NCBI RefSeq assembly: GCF_000701265.1
Contig: NZ_KL370759.1
Coordinates: forward strand, 965,631-1,029,630
Reading direction: 5' to 3'
DNA: 64,000 nucleotides
DNA from: Legionella wadsworthii DSM 21896 = ATCC 33877
Lineage (GTDB): Bacteria > Pseudomonadota > Gammaproteobacteria > Legionellales > Legionellaceae
Part shown: piece by piece, positions 28,789 through 37,196 of the stretch
How positions within the stretch are numbered: the first letter of the stretch is position 1
Layout of the letters: each line of letters starts with the position of its first letter
Position numbers and translations under genes: made by a program
Notes under the pieces: model-generated
What the model saw: only the letters and a program-made list of their open reading frames with translations
Told to the model about the DNA's origin: nothing
The model's database searches: none

Positions 28789-28830
28789 AGTCCTTGTAAT
28801 TCAATCAGTGCACCGGAACTACAAAGGACT
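28789..28830 (-). terminator. hemL terminator
   Basis: Stem AGTCCTT...AAGGACT with a bulged T and GTA/TAC extension around a 15-base loop, followed on the minus strand by ATTTTTAAT, 11 bases after the hemL stop. Confidence 0.8.
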
Positions 28831-28840
28831 TAAAATTTTG

Positions 28841-30133
28841 TCAATTATTTGATTGGATTTGTCCTAAAATTTTTTCAGCAGCTGTTTGCGTCTTAAGAAT
28901 TTCAGCATCTCCATGAGCACTAGAAACAAATCCTGCCTCATACATCGATGGAGCAAAATAGACACCCTGCTGCAACATGCCATGATAAAATTTTTTAAAT
29001 AATGCCTCATCAGATGAAGCAACATCAGCATAATCTGTAATGCGTTTTTTTTCTGTAAAGCAAAAGCCAAACATTCCTCCAAGTGAAGCGGTAAAAAATG
29101 GAATCTTATAGGTCTCCGCTACAGAAGCCAAAGCTTGAGTTAATGCTTGGGTTGTATTACTAAGTGCATCAAAGAATCCCGGCTTTTCTATTTCAGACAG
29201 AGTGGCTAGCCCGGCAGCCATTGCTAGAGGATTACCTGATAGTGTACCTGCTTGATATACAGGACCTTCCGGTGCCAAAAAGGACATAATTTCGGCTCTA
29301 CCGCCTAAAGCCCCCACGGGCATACCACCGCCGATCACTTTACCAAGAGTCGTAATGTCGGGAGTAATTCCAAATATTCCTTGAGCTCCGGTTAAGCCGA
29401 CTCGAAAACCAGTCATCACCTCATCAAATATTAATAAAGTTTTATACTGATCGCATAATTGACGTAAGCCATTTAAAAATTGCGGTTCAGGTAAAACGAA
29501 TCCCATATTTCCTGCAACTGGCTCTAGTATAACAGCAGCGATTTCTTCAGGAAATTTTTCAAACAGTTGGGCTGTTTGTTCCAAATCATTAAAATTGGCG
29601 GTTAAAGTATGCTCCGTAACACTTTGAGGTATTCCTGGTGTAGACGGAATACCCAATGTAAGAAGGCCAGATCCAGCCTTGACCAACAAACTATCACTAT
29701 GACCATGATAGCATCCATTAAATTTAATGAATTTATTTTTTTTAGTCACGCCACGCGCAAGTCTAATCGCGGTCATTGTCGCTTCTGTACCTGAATTAAC
29801 CATTCGTATTTTTTCAATAGAAGGAATTAATGAAATTATTTTTTCAGCCAGTTGTAATTCAAGTTCTGTCGGCGCTCCGAAGCTCATACCACTATGAAGT
29901 ACTTTGGTGACGGACTCAATCACTGTTGGATGACAATGTCCTAATATTAAGGGTCCCCAAGATCCGACATAATCAATGTATTCCTTATTATCAGCATCAA
30001 TAAGATAAGCGCCCTTTCCTTGTTTAAAAAAAATGGGATAACCACCCACTCCTTTAAATGCCCGCACTGGAGAATTAACACCTCCAGGAATAAGTGCTTG
30101 CGCTTGATGGAATAAATCGGTTGATCGGGTCAT
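28841..30133 (-). CDS. hemL: glutamate-1-semialdehyde 2,1-aminomutase
   Basis: A 430-residue PLP enzyme making 5-aminolevulinate from glutamate 1-semialdehyde in the C5 haem pathway. Motifs are NSGTEATMTAIRLARG, LIFDEVMTGFRVG and the PLP lysine in TLGKVIGGGMPVGALGG. The start MTRSTDLF at 30133 is preferred over an ATG 12 bases upstream because the upstream one overlaps the GGAG ribosome-binding site. It has its own terminator and is divergent from a rubredoxin gene. HemJ, another haem-pathway enzyme, lies nearby. Confidence 0.96.
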   Translation of the reverse strand: MTRSTDLFHQAQALIPGGVNSPVRAFKGVGGYPIFFKQGKGAYLIDADNKEYIDYVGSWGPLILGHCHPTVIESVTKVLHSGMSFGAPTELELQLAEKIISLIPSIEKIRMVNSGTEATMTAIRLARGVTKKNKFIKFNGCYHGHSDSLLVKAGSGLLTLGIPSTPGIPQSVTEHTLTANFNDLEQTAQLFEKFPEEIAAVILEPVAGNMGFVLPEPQFLNGLRQLCDQYKTLLIFDEVMTGFRVGLTGAQGIFGITPDITTLGKVIGGGMPVGALGGRAEIMSFLAPEGPVYQAGTLSGNPLAMAAGLATLSEIEKPGFFDALSNTTQALTQALASVAETYKIPFFTASLGGMFGFCFTEKKRITDYADVASSDEALFKKFYHGMLQQGVYFAPSMYEAGFVSSAHGDAEILKTQTAAEKILGQIQSNN

Positions 30134-30257
30134 AAAAATCTCCATAAATTTTGCGATATGATACTACAGAGATTCATAAAAATCGGCAAAAAAATTGGTT
30201 TATCTTTACATCAAGCACTACAATAGCTAAATTAGCCCCTTTTGAACGGGTATTATC

Positions 30258-30434
30258 ATGCAAGAATTTAAAAAATACATTTGTGTCATTTGCGGTTTTA
30301 TATATGATGAAGCTGAAGGTTGGCCTGAAGATGGGATCGAACCAGGTACACGTTGGGAAGATGTGCCAGAGAATTGGTTCTGTCCAGATTGCGGTGCTGG
30401 TAAAGAAGATTTTGATATGGTTGAGATGGAATAA
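30258..30434 (+). CDS. rubA: rubredoxin
   Basis: A 58-residue iron-sulfur-free Fe(SCys)4 electron carrier. The two metal-binding knuckles are CVICG at residues 9-13 and CPDCG at 42-46, with the classic core [20 protein letters not shown] loop and [10 protein letters not shown] between them. It would pass electrons in the cytoplasm, for example to an alkane/fatty acid hydroxylase or oxidoreductase; the partner is unknown. A GGG about 8 bases before the ATG is a modest ribosome-binding site. Followed by a hairpin at 30508-30537. Divergent from hemL. Confidence 0.93.
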   Translation: MQEFKKYICVICGFIYDEAEGWPEDGIEPGTRWEDVPENWFCPDCGAGKEDFDMVEME

Positions 30435-30507
30435 AGGGATAGCTTCCATTGTCTTTGGCTGGAAACATCTTACAATTTAGTGAATCCATCAATAAAAAGT
30501 TCATTAT

Positions 30508-30537
30508 CTTGGGTTCTGTTCTATTGCATAACCCAAG
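30508..30537. terminator. hairpin between rubredoxin and hemJ
   Basis: Arms CTTGGGTT and AACCCAAG around a 14-base loop, between convergent genes. T-runs are short, so efficiency is uncertain. Confidence 0.55.
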
Positions 30538-30542
30538 TTAAA

Positions 30543-30965
30543 TCATGGTTTTACTACAACCAGAATAACTATTCCTATGAGTAATAAAGTAGGAATTTCA
30601 TTATAGAAACGGAAAAAGCGATCATTATTTTGGTTTTTATCCTGTGCAAATATTTTTAAATAGTGTCCACATAGTAGGTGATAAATCCATAAAACAATGA
30701 CTAGAGCCAACTTCGCATGCATCCAACCTGCCTTTATATAATAGGAGGGATTATAACTGAACAGCCAAATACCCAATAAAGTTGTTAAAATCGCCGCAGG
30801 CCAGGTTATAGCATAGTAAAGTTTTCTTTCCATTATTTTAAATCGGGAAATGCTGATCTCATCATGGGTATCAGCATGGTAAACAAATAAGCGGGGTAAA
30901 TAGAACAAACCGGCAAACCAAGCAACCAACGCTATGATATGGAAGGATTTTACATACAACATCAT
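30543..30965 (-). CDS. hemJ: protoporphyrinogen oxidase HemJ
   Basis: A 140-residue, four-helix inner-membrane protein of the HemJ family, converting protoporphyrinogen IX to protoporphyrin IX. The N-terminal KSFHIIALVAWFAGLFYLPR has the family's conserved histidine, tryptophan and LPRLFVYH segment. GWMHAKLALVIVLWIYH supplies the conserved lysine and histidine. It overlaps terC by one base (TAATG). Proximity to hemL makes this a small haem-synthesis neighbourhood. Confidence 0.88.
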   Translation of the reverse strand: MMLYVKSFHIIALVAWFAGLFYLPRLFVYHADTHDEISISRFKIMERKLYYAITWPAAILTTLLGIWLFSYNPSYYIKAGWMHAKLALVIVLWIYHLLCGHYLKIFAQDKNQNNDRFFRFYNEIPTLLLIGIVILVVVKP

Positions 30966-31699
30966 TATTTTCCTTTTTTATTACTTTTTTTACTTTTTCT
31001 GGAACGTTTTACTAAATTTAAAGACTCTACACCCAAAGAAAATCCCATGGCAAAATAAATATAACCTCTTGGAATATGGAAGGAAAATCCATCTGCAACC
31101 AATACCATGCCAATAAGAATTAAATAACTCAGTGCCAGCATCTTTACGGTGGGATGTTCTTTAATGAAAGCGCTAACTACTTCACTGGCGAAAATCATAA
31201 TAAGAATAGCACAAGTAATTGCGACAGCCATAACCCAGAAGTGTGATGTCAGTCCTACCGCAGTTAATACACTATCTAATGAGAAAATTATATCCATTAT
31301 AGCAATTTGAATAATGACACTACGAAATGTTGCTTTAGCTGTCTGTGTAAGATTTTTATCAGTTATTACCAGATCCTGTGTCACATCCTGGTGGATTTCC
31401 TCTGTTGCTTTCCAAATTAAAAATGCTCCTCCAGCCATAAGAAATAAATCTCGTGTTGAAAAGGAAAATTGAGCTACCGAAAATAATGGTCTCGTTAATT
31501 TTATTAAATCCACTGCTACAGCCAATAAAATTAAACGCATAACCCAGGATAAAGTAAGCCCCCATCTTCTGGCTTTTTTCCTTTGAGTTACAGGGAGTTT
31601 TTCTGACAGAATGGATAATATAACCAAATTGTCAATTCCTAAAACAATTTCCAATATAATCAATACGATTAAGCCTACTGAAATATCTAAAAATTCCAT
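30965..31699 (-). CDS. TerC family integral membrane protein
   Basis: A 244-residue protein with about seven helices. Acidic residues in helices, ILEIVLGIDNLVILS near residue 15 and IAIMDIIFSLDSVLTAVG near 140, are the TerC metal-binding signatures. TerC proteins export manganese and help to load or protect secreted metalloproteins. It ends with a strongly basic tail (KRSRKSKKSNKKGK). Upstream gene of hemJ in a coupled pair, divergent from pcnB. Confidence 0.9.
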   Translation of the reverse strand: MEFLDISVGLIVLIILEIVLGIDNLVILSILSEKLPVTQRKKARRWGLTLSWVMRLILLAVAVDLIKLTRPLFSVAQFSFSTRDLFLMAGGAFLIWKATEEIHQDVTQDLVITDKNLTQTAKATFRSVIIQIAIMDIIFSLDSVLTAVGLTSHFWVMAVAITCAILIMIFASEVVSAFIKEHPTVKMLALSYLILIGMVLVADGFSFHIPRGYIYFAMGFSLGVESLNLVKRSRKSKKSNKKGK

Positions 31700-31827
31700 C
31701 TATTCCCCAGATTTCATCAATGATTAAAGTACATGATATAACGTTAATTTATGTATTATCTATATCTTTATTAAAAAACTTATTGCTAAGGTTTCCATGG
31801 AGAATAAGGGGTTTATAAAGCAAATGA

Positions 31828-31856
31828 TTCACTTTATTATTTTGCTTCTATATAAT
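31828..31856 (+). promoter_or_regulatory. probable pcnB promoter
   Basis: TTCACT at 31828-31833, 17-base spacer, perfect TATAAT at 31851-31856. Transcription would begin near 31863, about 27 bases before the proposed ATC start at 31890. Confidence 0.5.
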
Positions 31857-31889
31857 ATGTATGTTTCATTAATATTGTGAGATATAGAG

Positions 31890-33236
31890 ATCATCAAATT
31901 TATTAAAAAGCTATTAAAGAAAAACAGGGCACATGTGCAACCTGTTGCTTCAGCTTATATCATACCCAGGAACAAACATTCCATCTCCAAGGCGGATATT
32001 AGTAGCAATGCGCTCAAAGTACTTAACCGCTTAATTGGTGCTGGATTTCAGGCATACATTGTAGGTGGAAGTGTCAGGGATCTCTTACTGCATAAGTCCC
32101 CTAAAGACTTTGATGTCGCAACAAATGCCACTCCAAATCAAGTTAAAAGCTTATTTCGGAACGGACGTATCATTGGGCGTCGATTCAAGCTGGTGCATAT
32201 ACTTTTTCATCGCGAAATCATTGAAGTTGCCACATTTAGAGGGCATGCTGCGGTAGATGAAAGCCAACAAATCAATGAACGAGGGATGTTGGTACGAGAT
32301 AATGCCTATGGTTCTCTGGACGAGGATGCGTGGAGACGCGATTTCACGATAAATTCTCTTTACTACAATATCAGTGATTCTTCCATCATAGATTTCACTG
32401 GCGGCGTAAGAGATGTTGAAGAAAAACTCATTCGCATGATTGGTGATCCCATAAAACGTTATCAGGAAGATCCTGTACGTATGCTCCGCGCCATTCGATT
32501 TAGTGCCAAATTGAATTTTAAACTTGCCCCAGAGACAGAATCGCCTTTTCCTGAGATAAGTCATCTAATTACTCATGTTTCCAGTTCTCGTTTATTCGAT
32601 GAAATGACTAAATTATATCAATGTGGGAATGCAGTAACCGCGCAAAGGTTGTTAATGCAATATGGCTTATTTCAGCATTTATGCCCTCAAACCAATCAAT
32701 TATTAAACTGTGACTATCCAGTTAATGCCTTATTAGCTATTGCTCTTGAGAATACCGATACGCGGATTCATGAAGAAAAACCTGTAACGCCTGCGTTTTT
32801 ATTTGCTGTTTTATTGTGGTTCCCTATGATTGAATGTTCTAAGGAACTACAAAAGAGTGGAATAGATCCCCTTCCTTCTATAGAAAAGGCAATGTCTATC
32901 GTCATTGCAGAACAAAATCAAATTATTGCGATTCCCAAACGCTATACTCAAATAATGCGGGAAATCTGGTTATTGCAGTACCGCTTTGCAAAGAGACTCG
33001 GAGGAAGGGCATTTAATCTTTTACAACATCCTCGCTTTAGAGCAGCGTATGATTTTATGGCATTACGTGCTCTTGCCGGAGACGAAACAATGGAATTAGC
33101 TCAGTGGTGGACTGCATTCCAGGATGCTGACGAAACAGAAAAAACTAATATGGTTGCAGCATTAAAACCCGATGTGCCAAAACGAAAAAGACGCCGCAAG
33201 CCAAAAGGCATTAAAGTGAGTGATGATGCCCAATGA
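31890..33236 (+). CDS. pcnB: poly(A) polymerase I, probable non-canonical start
   Basis: Adds A-tails to RNA 3' ends and so promotes RNA decay. Nucleotidyltransferase motifs are VGGSVRDLLLHKSPKDFDVATNATP, split here as VGGSVRDLLL and KDFDVATNATP with the DxD metal site, and RNGRIIGRRFKLVHI. The tail is basic (KRKRRRKPKG). The first canonical start is GTG 31935, but the homologous frame continues upstream (IIKFIKKLLKKNR resembles the E. coli N-terminus VANFCRKVLSRE) to a TGA at 31878. Only ATA, ATC, ATC or ATT are available; ATC 31890 has GAG eight bases upstream. E. coli pcnB is known to use AUU. folK follows with an ATGA overlap, the usual pair. Confidence 0.85.
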   Translation: MIKFIKKLLKKNRAHVQPVASAYIIPRNKHSISKADISSNALKVLNRLIGAGFQAYIVGGSVRDLLLHKSPKDFDVATNATPNQVKSLFRNGRIIGRRFKLVHILFHREIIEVATFRGHAAVDESQQINERGMLVRDNAYGSLDEDAWRRDFTINSLYYNISDSSIIDFTGGVRDVEEKLIRMIGDPIKRYQEDPVRMLRAIRFSAKLNFKLAPETESPFPEISHLITHVSSSRLFDEMTKLYQCGNAVTAQRLLMQYGLFQHLCPQTNQLLNCDYPVNALLAIALENTDTRIHEEKPVTPAFLFAVLLWFPMIECSKELQKSGIDPLPSIEKAMSIVIAEQNQIIAIPKRYTQIMREIWLLQYRFAKRLGGRAFNLLQHPRFRAAYDFMALRALAGDETMELAQWWTAFQDADETEKTNMVAALKPDVPKRKRRRKPKGIKVSDDAQ

Positions 33237-33646
33237 ACTTATGTTATTTAGGCCTCGGTTCAAACCAAAAAGTCCCGGAACGTCAAATTAGAACAGCGAT
33301 TAAATCCCTCAAAGCATTACCATGTACCACGGTCACAAAAGTTTCTTCATTTTACTGGAATAAAGCTTGGGGTTTACTTGGACAGCAAGATTTTTGTAAT
33401 GCAGTAATAGAACTTATAACACGGCTCCCACCTGCAAAATTATTAAATGCTTGTTTAAATATTGAAAAAAATCAAGGACGTATTCGGAGAAAGCATTGGG
33501 GTCCTCGAATTATTGATATTGATATTTTATTTTATGGGGATCAAATGATTCATACGAAAAATCTCATAATACCTCATCCACACATCCAATCACGAGATTT
33601 TGTATTAGTTCCTTTAAAGGAACTAAATCCTGATTATTCAAAATAA
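33233..33646 (+). CDS. folK: 6-hydroxymethyl-7,8-dihydropterin pyrophosphokinase
   Basis: A 137-residue HPPK of folate synthesis that transfers pyrophosphate from ATP to the pterin. Motifs are LGLGSN at the start, QGRIRRKHWGPRIIDIDIL (pterin and ATP sites, DIDI metal aspartates) and PHPHIQSRDFVL. It is about 20 residues shorter at the C-terminus than E. coli HPPK (159), ending just after VPLKELNPDYSK. Its ATG overlaps the pcnB stop by four bases, as in many gammaproteobacteria. Confidence 0.92.
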   Translation: MNLCYLGLGSNQKVPERQIRTAIKSLKALPCTTVTKVSSFYWNKAWGLLGQQDFCNAVIELITRLPPAKLLNACLNIEKNQGRIRRKHWGPRIIDIDILFYGDQMIHTKNLIIPHPHIQSRDFVLVPLKELNPDYSK

Positions 33647-33663
33647 TGAAGTATCAATTCCTT

Positions 33664-33801
33664 TTATTCAATAAAAAAAACAAATGACCGCTTCAAATCA
33701 AAAATGAACCCATGTGGGCATTCAATCTTTAAAAATATAAATTTTATTGAAATGAATTCTTCTTGAGTAATCCAGAAATCTTTAAAATCTTGTTGTCTCA
33801 T
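33664..33801 (-). CDS. putative 45-residue small protein
   Basis: A short open frame lying antisense to the direction of its neighbours in the 241-base gap between folK and the stress-protein gene. ATG 33799-33801 is preceded by AGG six bases upstream, which sits in the last arm of the 27-base inverted repeat 33806-33832. The product would contain a WITQEEF segment, ECPHGFIFDLKRS and a hydrophobic end. No family is recognised. It may be chance. Confidence 0.3.
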   Translation of the reverse strand: MRQQDFKDFWITQEEFISIKFIFLKIECPHGFIFDLKRSFVFFIE

Positions 33802-33805
33802 TTAT

Positions 33806-33832
33806 TACCTATTTTAAAATTTAAAATAGGTA
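33806..33832. repeat. 27-base perfect inverted repeat
   Basis: Arms TACCTATTTTAAA and TTTAAAATAGGTA around one base. It lies about 55 bases upstream of the universal stress protein ATG and just before the small minus-strand frame, whose ribosome-binding site it would sequester in RNA. It may be an operator or a hairpin; no U-tract follows on either strand. Confidence 0.6.
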
Positions 33833-33887
33833 CTTATTAAGGAATCTACTATTATTTACAATAATAACTCTAATAAATGAGGATGCT

Positions 33888-34307
33888 ATGTATAAGAATA
33901 TATTATTTGCAACCGATCTACTAAAAGAGCACAATCATTTAACAGAAAAAGCAATTTCTATTGCAAAACAATTTCATGCCAAACTCTACTTGTTGCATGT
34001 GATTGAACTTCCTGCAAGTTTTCAATTAGCCCAAGGGCTTGGGTTTGCTGAGTTAGCAAATCCTGCAAAAGATGATGCTCAAACTGTCCTATCTTTAATC
34101 GGTGAAAATTTTAACATTCCACGCGAACAACAATTTGTCGAAGTAGGCTCAGTAAAAGATCATATTTTTAATAAAGTTAAGGAACTAAATTGCCAGCTCA
34201 TTGTGATTGGTAGCCATTCCGCTGCAGGACTCCATGGCTTTTTTAGCAGTACAGCACATACTGCAGACAATCATGCTCCTTGCGATGTGTTAACTTTACA
34301 CCTTTAA
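33888..34307 (+). CDS. universal stress protein (UspA family)
   Basis: A 139-residue single-domain USP. It begins MYKNILFATDL, has LHVIELP after strand two and ends in VIGSHSAAGLHGFF followed by NHAPCDVLTL. The second glycine/serine part of the GX2GX9G(S/T) ATP site is weakened here, so nucleotide binding is uncertain. First gene of a closely spaced group running to 38927 that includes a beta-CASP hydrolase and nucleotide enzymes. Confidence 0.88.
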   Translation: MYKNILFATDLLKEHNHLTEKAISIAKQFHAKLYLLHVIELPASFQLAQGLGFAELANPAKDDAQTVLSLIGENFNIPREQQFVEVGSVKDHIFNKVKELNCQLIVIGSHSAAGLHGFFSSTAHTADNHAPCDVLTLHL

Positions 34308-34335
34308 GATATTTATTTGCATTTAAGGATGGATT

Positions 34336-35646
34336 ATGCAAATTACTTTTCTTGGCGCCACCAGGACTGTAACCGGTTCTAAATATCTTTTATCCTTTAA
34401 AGAAAAAAATATATTGATAGATTGCGGCCTTTTTCAAGGCCCTTCCGAATTATGCGAAAAAAATTGGCAACCTCTTCCTTTCAAACCTTCTACTTTAGAT
34501 GCGGTAATACTCACACATGCCCATATAGATCACCGCGGCTATTTACCTTTATTAGTTAAAAACGGTTTTTCTAATCCAATTTTTTGTACCTATGGCACTA
34601 AAGATCTATGTAGCCTATTATTGCCAGACAGTGCACATTTACAGGAAGAAGATGCGAAACATGCCAATGAGCATCGCCACTCTTACCCTAGTTTTTCTCC
34701 TTTATATCATGTCTCAGATGCGGAAAATGCATTAAAATTAATGCAACCCCAACCTTATAGCAAAATAATAAACTTAGGTACAAAATTAAGGGCTCAATTA
34801 ATTCCAGCGGGACATATCATTGGTTCATCCCTAATTAAATTGCAGTATCATAATCAATCAATCCTGTTCACAGGTGATCTCGGCAGATTAAATGACCCCG
34901 TAATGAAAAAACCTAATAAAATAAACAAAATTGATTATCTGGTCATAGAATCAACCTATGGTGATCGTCTACACGAACAGGAACCTTCCAAGCTGACTTT
35001 AAAAAATATTATTAATAAAACAATACAAAGAGGTGGGTCAGTCATTATTCCCGCATTTGCAGTGGGACGTTCACAAACTTTATTACATTGCCTTTCTGAA
35101 CTTAAAAAAGAAAAATCAATTCCAGATATTCCCATCTATTTAGATAGTCCCATGGCGATTAACGCCACACATATTTTGTTTCAGCACATGGATGAACTCA
35201 GATTGTCAAAAGATTTATGCCGGGAACTTTTTGACGTTGCAATCTATGTGCGTGATGTAAAGGAATCAATTCAGCTCGATAGGAACAAAGAACCCAAAAT
35301 TATTCTTTCTGCGAGTGGCATGGTCTCTGGAGGTCGTATTCTATTCCATGTTAAGGAGTACGCCCCTGATCCTTGCAATACGATATTATTTACCGGTTTC
35401 CAATCTGCAGAAACATTGGGCGCGGAAATACTTTCTGGGAAAAAGTTCGTCGAAATTCATGGCAGTTTGGTTCCAATTAATGCACATGTTGAATCAATTG
35501 GCAGTATCTCAGCACATGCAGATTATAGTGAGATACTGACATGGCTCAATGAATTCCAAGAGCCGCCAAGAAAAACCTTTATTACACATGGTGAATTAAA
35601 TGCTTCATTTTCTCTAAAAAATAAAATTGAAACCCAGCTGGGATAG
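34336..35646 (+). CDS. MBL-fold beta-CASP hydrolase, RNA-nuclease type
   Basis: A 436-residue metallo-beta-lactamase-fold protein of the YSH1/CPSF group. Metal motifs are THAHIDHRG near residue 58, GDLGR near 179, SASGMVSGGR for beta-CASP motif B, SAHADYSEI for motif C and a final THGE. Relatives cleave RNA. It lies 28 bases after the stress protein and 38 bases before the phosphorylase. Its role in this group is unknown; turnover of RNA feeding the next gene's nucleotides is a possible link. Confidence 0.88.
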   Translation: MQITFLGATRTVTGSKYLLSFKEKNILIDCGLFQGPSELCEKNWQPLPFKPSTLDAVILTHAHIDHRGYLPLLVKNGFSNPIFCTYGTKDLCSLLLPDSAHLQEEDAKHANEHRHSYPSFSPLYHVSDAENALKLMQPQPYSKIINLGTKLRAQLIPAGHIIGSSLIKLQYHNQSILFTGDLGRLNDPVMKKPNKINKIDYLVIESTYGDRLHEQEPSKLTLKNIINKTIQRGGSVIIPAFAVGRSQTLLHCLSELKKEKSIPDIPIYLDSPMAINATHILFQHMDELRLSKDLCRELFDVAIYVRDVKESIQLDRNKEPKIILSASGMVSGGRILFHVKEYAPDPCNTILFTGFQSAETLGAEILSGKKFVEIHGSLVPINAHVESIGSISAHADYSEILTWLNEFQEPPRKTFITHGELNASFSLKNKIETQLG

Positions 35647-35684
35647 CAGTGTTTCGTTCCCGAGTATGAACAGAAAGAGTCGCT

Positions 35685-37196
35685 ATGAGCAAATTTCATT
35701 CAACCTTAACGCTTAAATTTCTGGGAATTAATACCTATAAAGAGCCTGTCATTTACATGCGTGACGATTGCCATATTTGTAAATCGGAAGGATTTACTGC
35801 CCAGACTCGAGTTCGAGTGATTCTTAATGATCGTTCTATTGTTGCTACTCTGAATACCATTGAAACCAATCTATTAAGACATGATGAGGCAAGCTTATCC
35901 AACTATGCCTGGACACTTCTTTCTGCCAAAGAAGGTGATAAAATTTCGGTCATTCATCCAAAACCACTTGATTCGTTAAGTTATATACGATCAAAAATTT
36001 ATGGAAATGAGTTAACAGCTGACCAAACAAACAATATTATTCATGACATTGTCACGGGGCAACTTTCTGATATTAATATCGCGATGTACATCGCTGCGAG
36101 TGGCGGAGAGCGATTTTCCAAAAAAGAAGTGATAGATCTCACACGCGCGATGGTATGCTCAGGTCAACAATTAACATGGGAAAATTCATTCATTGTTGAT
36201 AAACATTCTGTAGGTGGGTTACCTGGAAACCGTACAACCCCTATTATTGTCCCAATTATTGCAGCTTTTGGCTTGGTAATCCCCAAAACATCTTCCCGTG
36301 CCATTACCTCACCAGCAGGAACGGCAGATACCATGGAAGTTTTTACTAAAGTTGATTTAAGTATCAATGAGATGAAAAAAGTTGTCGAACAAGAGAATGG
36401 TTGTCTTGTTTGGGGTGGATCGATGGCATTGAGTCCAGCAGATGAGCTGCTCATACGAATCGAAAGGACTGCAAATATAGATAGTGAAGGACAAATGGTT
36501 GCTTCAATTTTATCAAAAAAAATTGCAGCAGGTTCAAACCATCTCGTTATTGATATTCCAATAGGAACAACAGCAAAAGTTCGTTCTATTGAAAAAGCGA
36601 ATTCATTAAAAAAATTATTGGAGGAAGTGGCAGCAGAATTTCGTATTAAAATAAAAGTTATATTCAGTGATGGCTCACAACCGGTAGGCCGTGGGATAGG
36701 GCCTAATCTTGAGGCGCTTGATGTTTTATCCGTTTTGAAATGCGACAAACAAGCACCTCAAGATTTAAGAGAGCATGCATTAGAATTAGCAAGCCATATC
36801 ATAGAGTTTTCCCCTCTTGTTTCGCCTGGAGAAGGACACTCTATTGCTACGCATCTTCTCGAGAGTGGCAAAGCATTAGCTAAATTTGAAGCAATCTGCA
36901 AAGCTCAAGGCGGCTTACGTGAGATTAAAAAAGCATCAGTTACCCACACCATTGAATCGAAGGAATCGGGAATCATTATAAATGTAGATAATCGGATTAT
37001 TTCCCAAATAGCCAAATTAGCAGGCGCACCCAAATCCAAAGCAGCCGGTGTCGAACTTTTAACGCCCTTACACTCCATTGTTAAAAAAGGCCAACCTCTT
37101 TTTAAAATTTATTCAGAAACTCGAAGCGAACTCAATTATGCACTTGATTTTTTAAAAGAAGGTCGTGAGTTATTTCAAATTGAGGCCAGTTCATGA
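35685..37196 (+). CDS. thymidine phosphorylase family, AMP-phosphorylase-like
   Basis: A 503-residue enzyme. The extra N-terminal domain (about 1-85) and the DKHSVGGLPGNRTTPI motif match the archaeal AMP phosphorylase branch more than bacterial DeoA (about 440 residues, DKHSTGG). The archaeal enzymes convert nucleoside 5'-monophosphate plus phosphate to free base and ribose 1,5-bisphosphate. It may act on NMPs rather than thymidine. Its stop overlaps the ATG of the PRPP-synthetase gene (ATGA), implying linked function. Substrate is inferred from length and motif. Confidence 0.85.
   Translation: MSKFHSTLTLKFLGINTYKEPVIYMRDDCHICKSEGFTAQTRVRVILNDRSIVATLNTIETNLLRHDEASLSNYAWTLLSAKEGDKISVIHPKPLDSLSYIRSKIYGNELTADQTNNIIHDIVTGQLSDINIAMYIAASGGERFSKKEVIDLTRAMVCSGQQLTWENSFIVDKHSVGGLPGNRTTPIIVPIIAAFGLVIPKTSSRAITSPAGTADTMEVFTKVDLSINEMKKVVEQENGCLVWGGSMALSPADELLIRIERTANIDSEGQMVASILSKKIAAGSNHLVIDIPIGTTAKVRSIEKANSLKKLLEEVAAEFRIKIKVIFSDGSQPVGRGIGPNLEALDVLSVLKCDKQAPQDLREHALELASHIIEFSPLVSPGEGHSIATHLLESGKALAKFEAICKAQGGLREIKKASVTHTIESKESGIIINVDNRIISQIAKLAGAPKSKAAGVELLTPLHSIVKKGQPLFKIYSETRSELNYALDFLKEGRELFQIEASS

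Noticed and set aside
36164..36748. 194-codon antisense frame inside the phosphorylase gene
   Set aside because: Shadow frame of a clearly conserved enzyme; no initiation signals.
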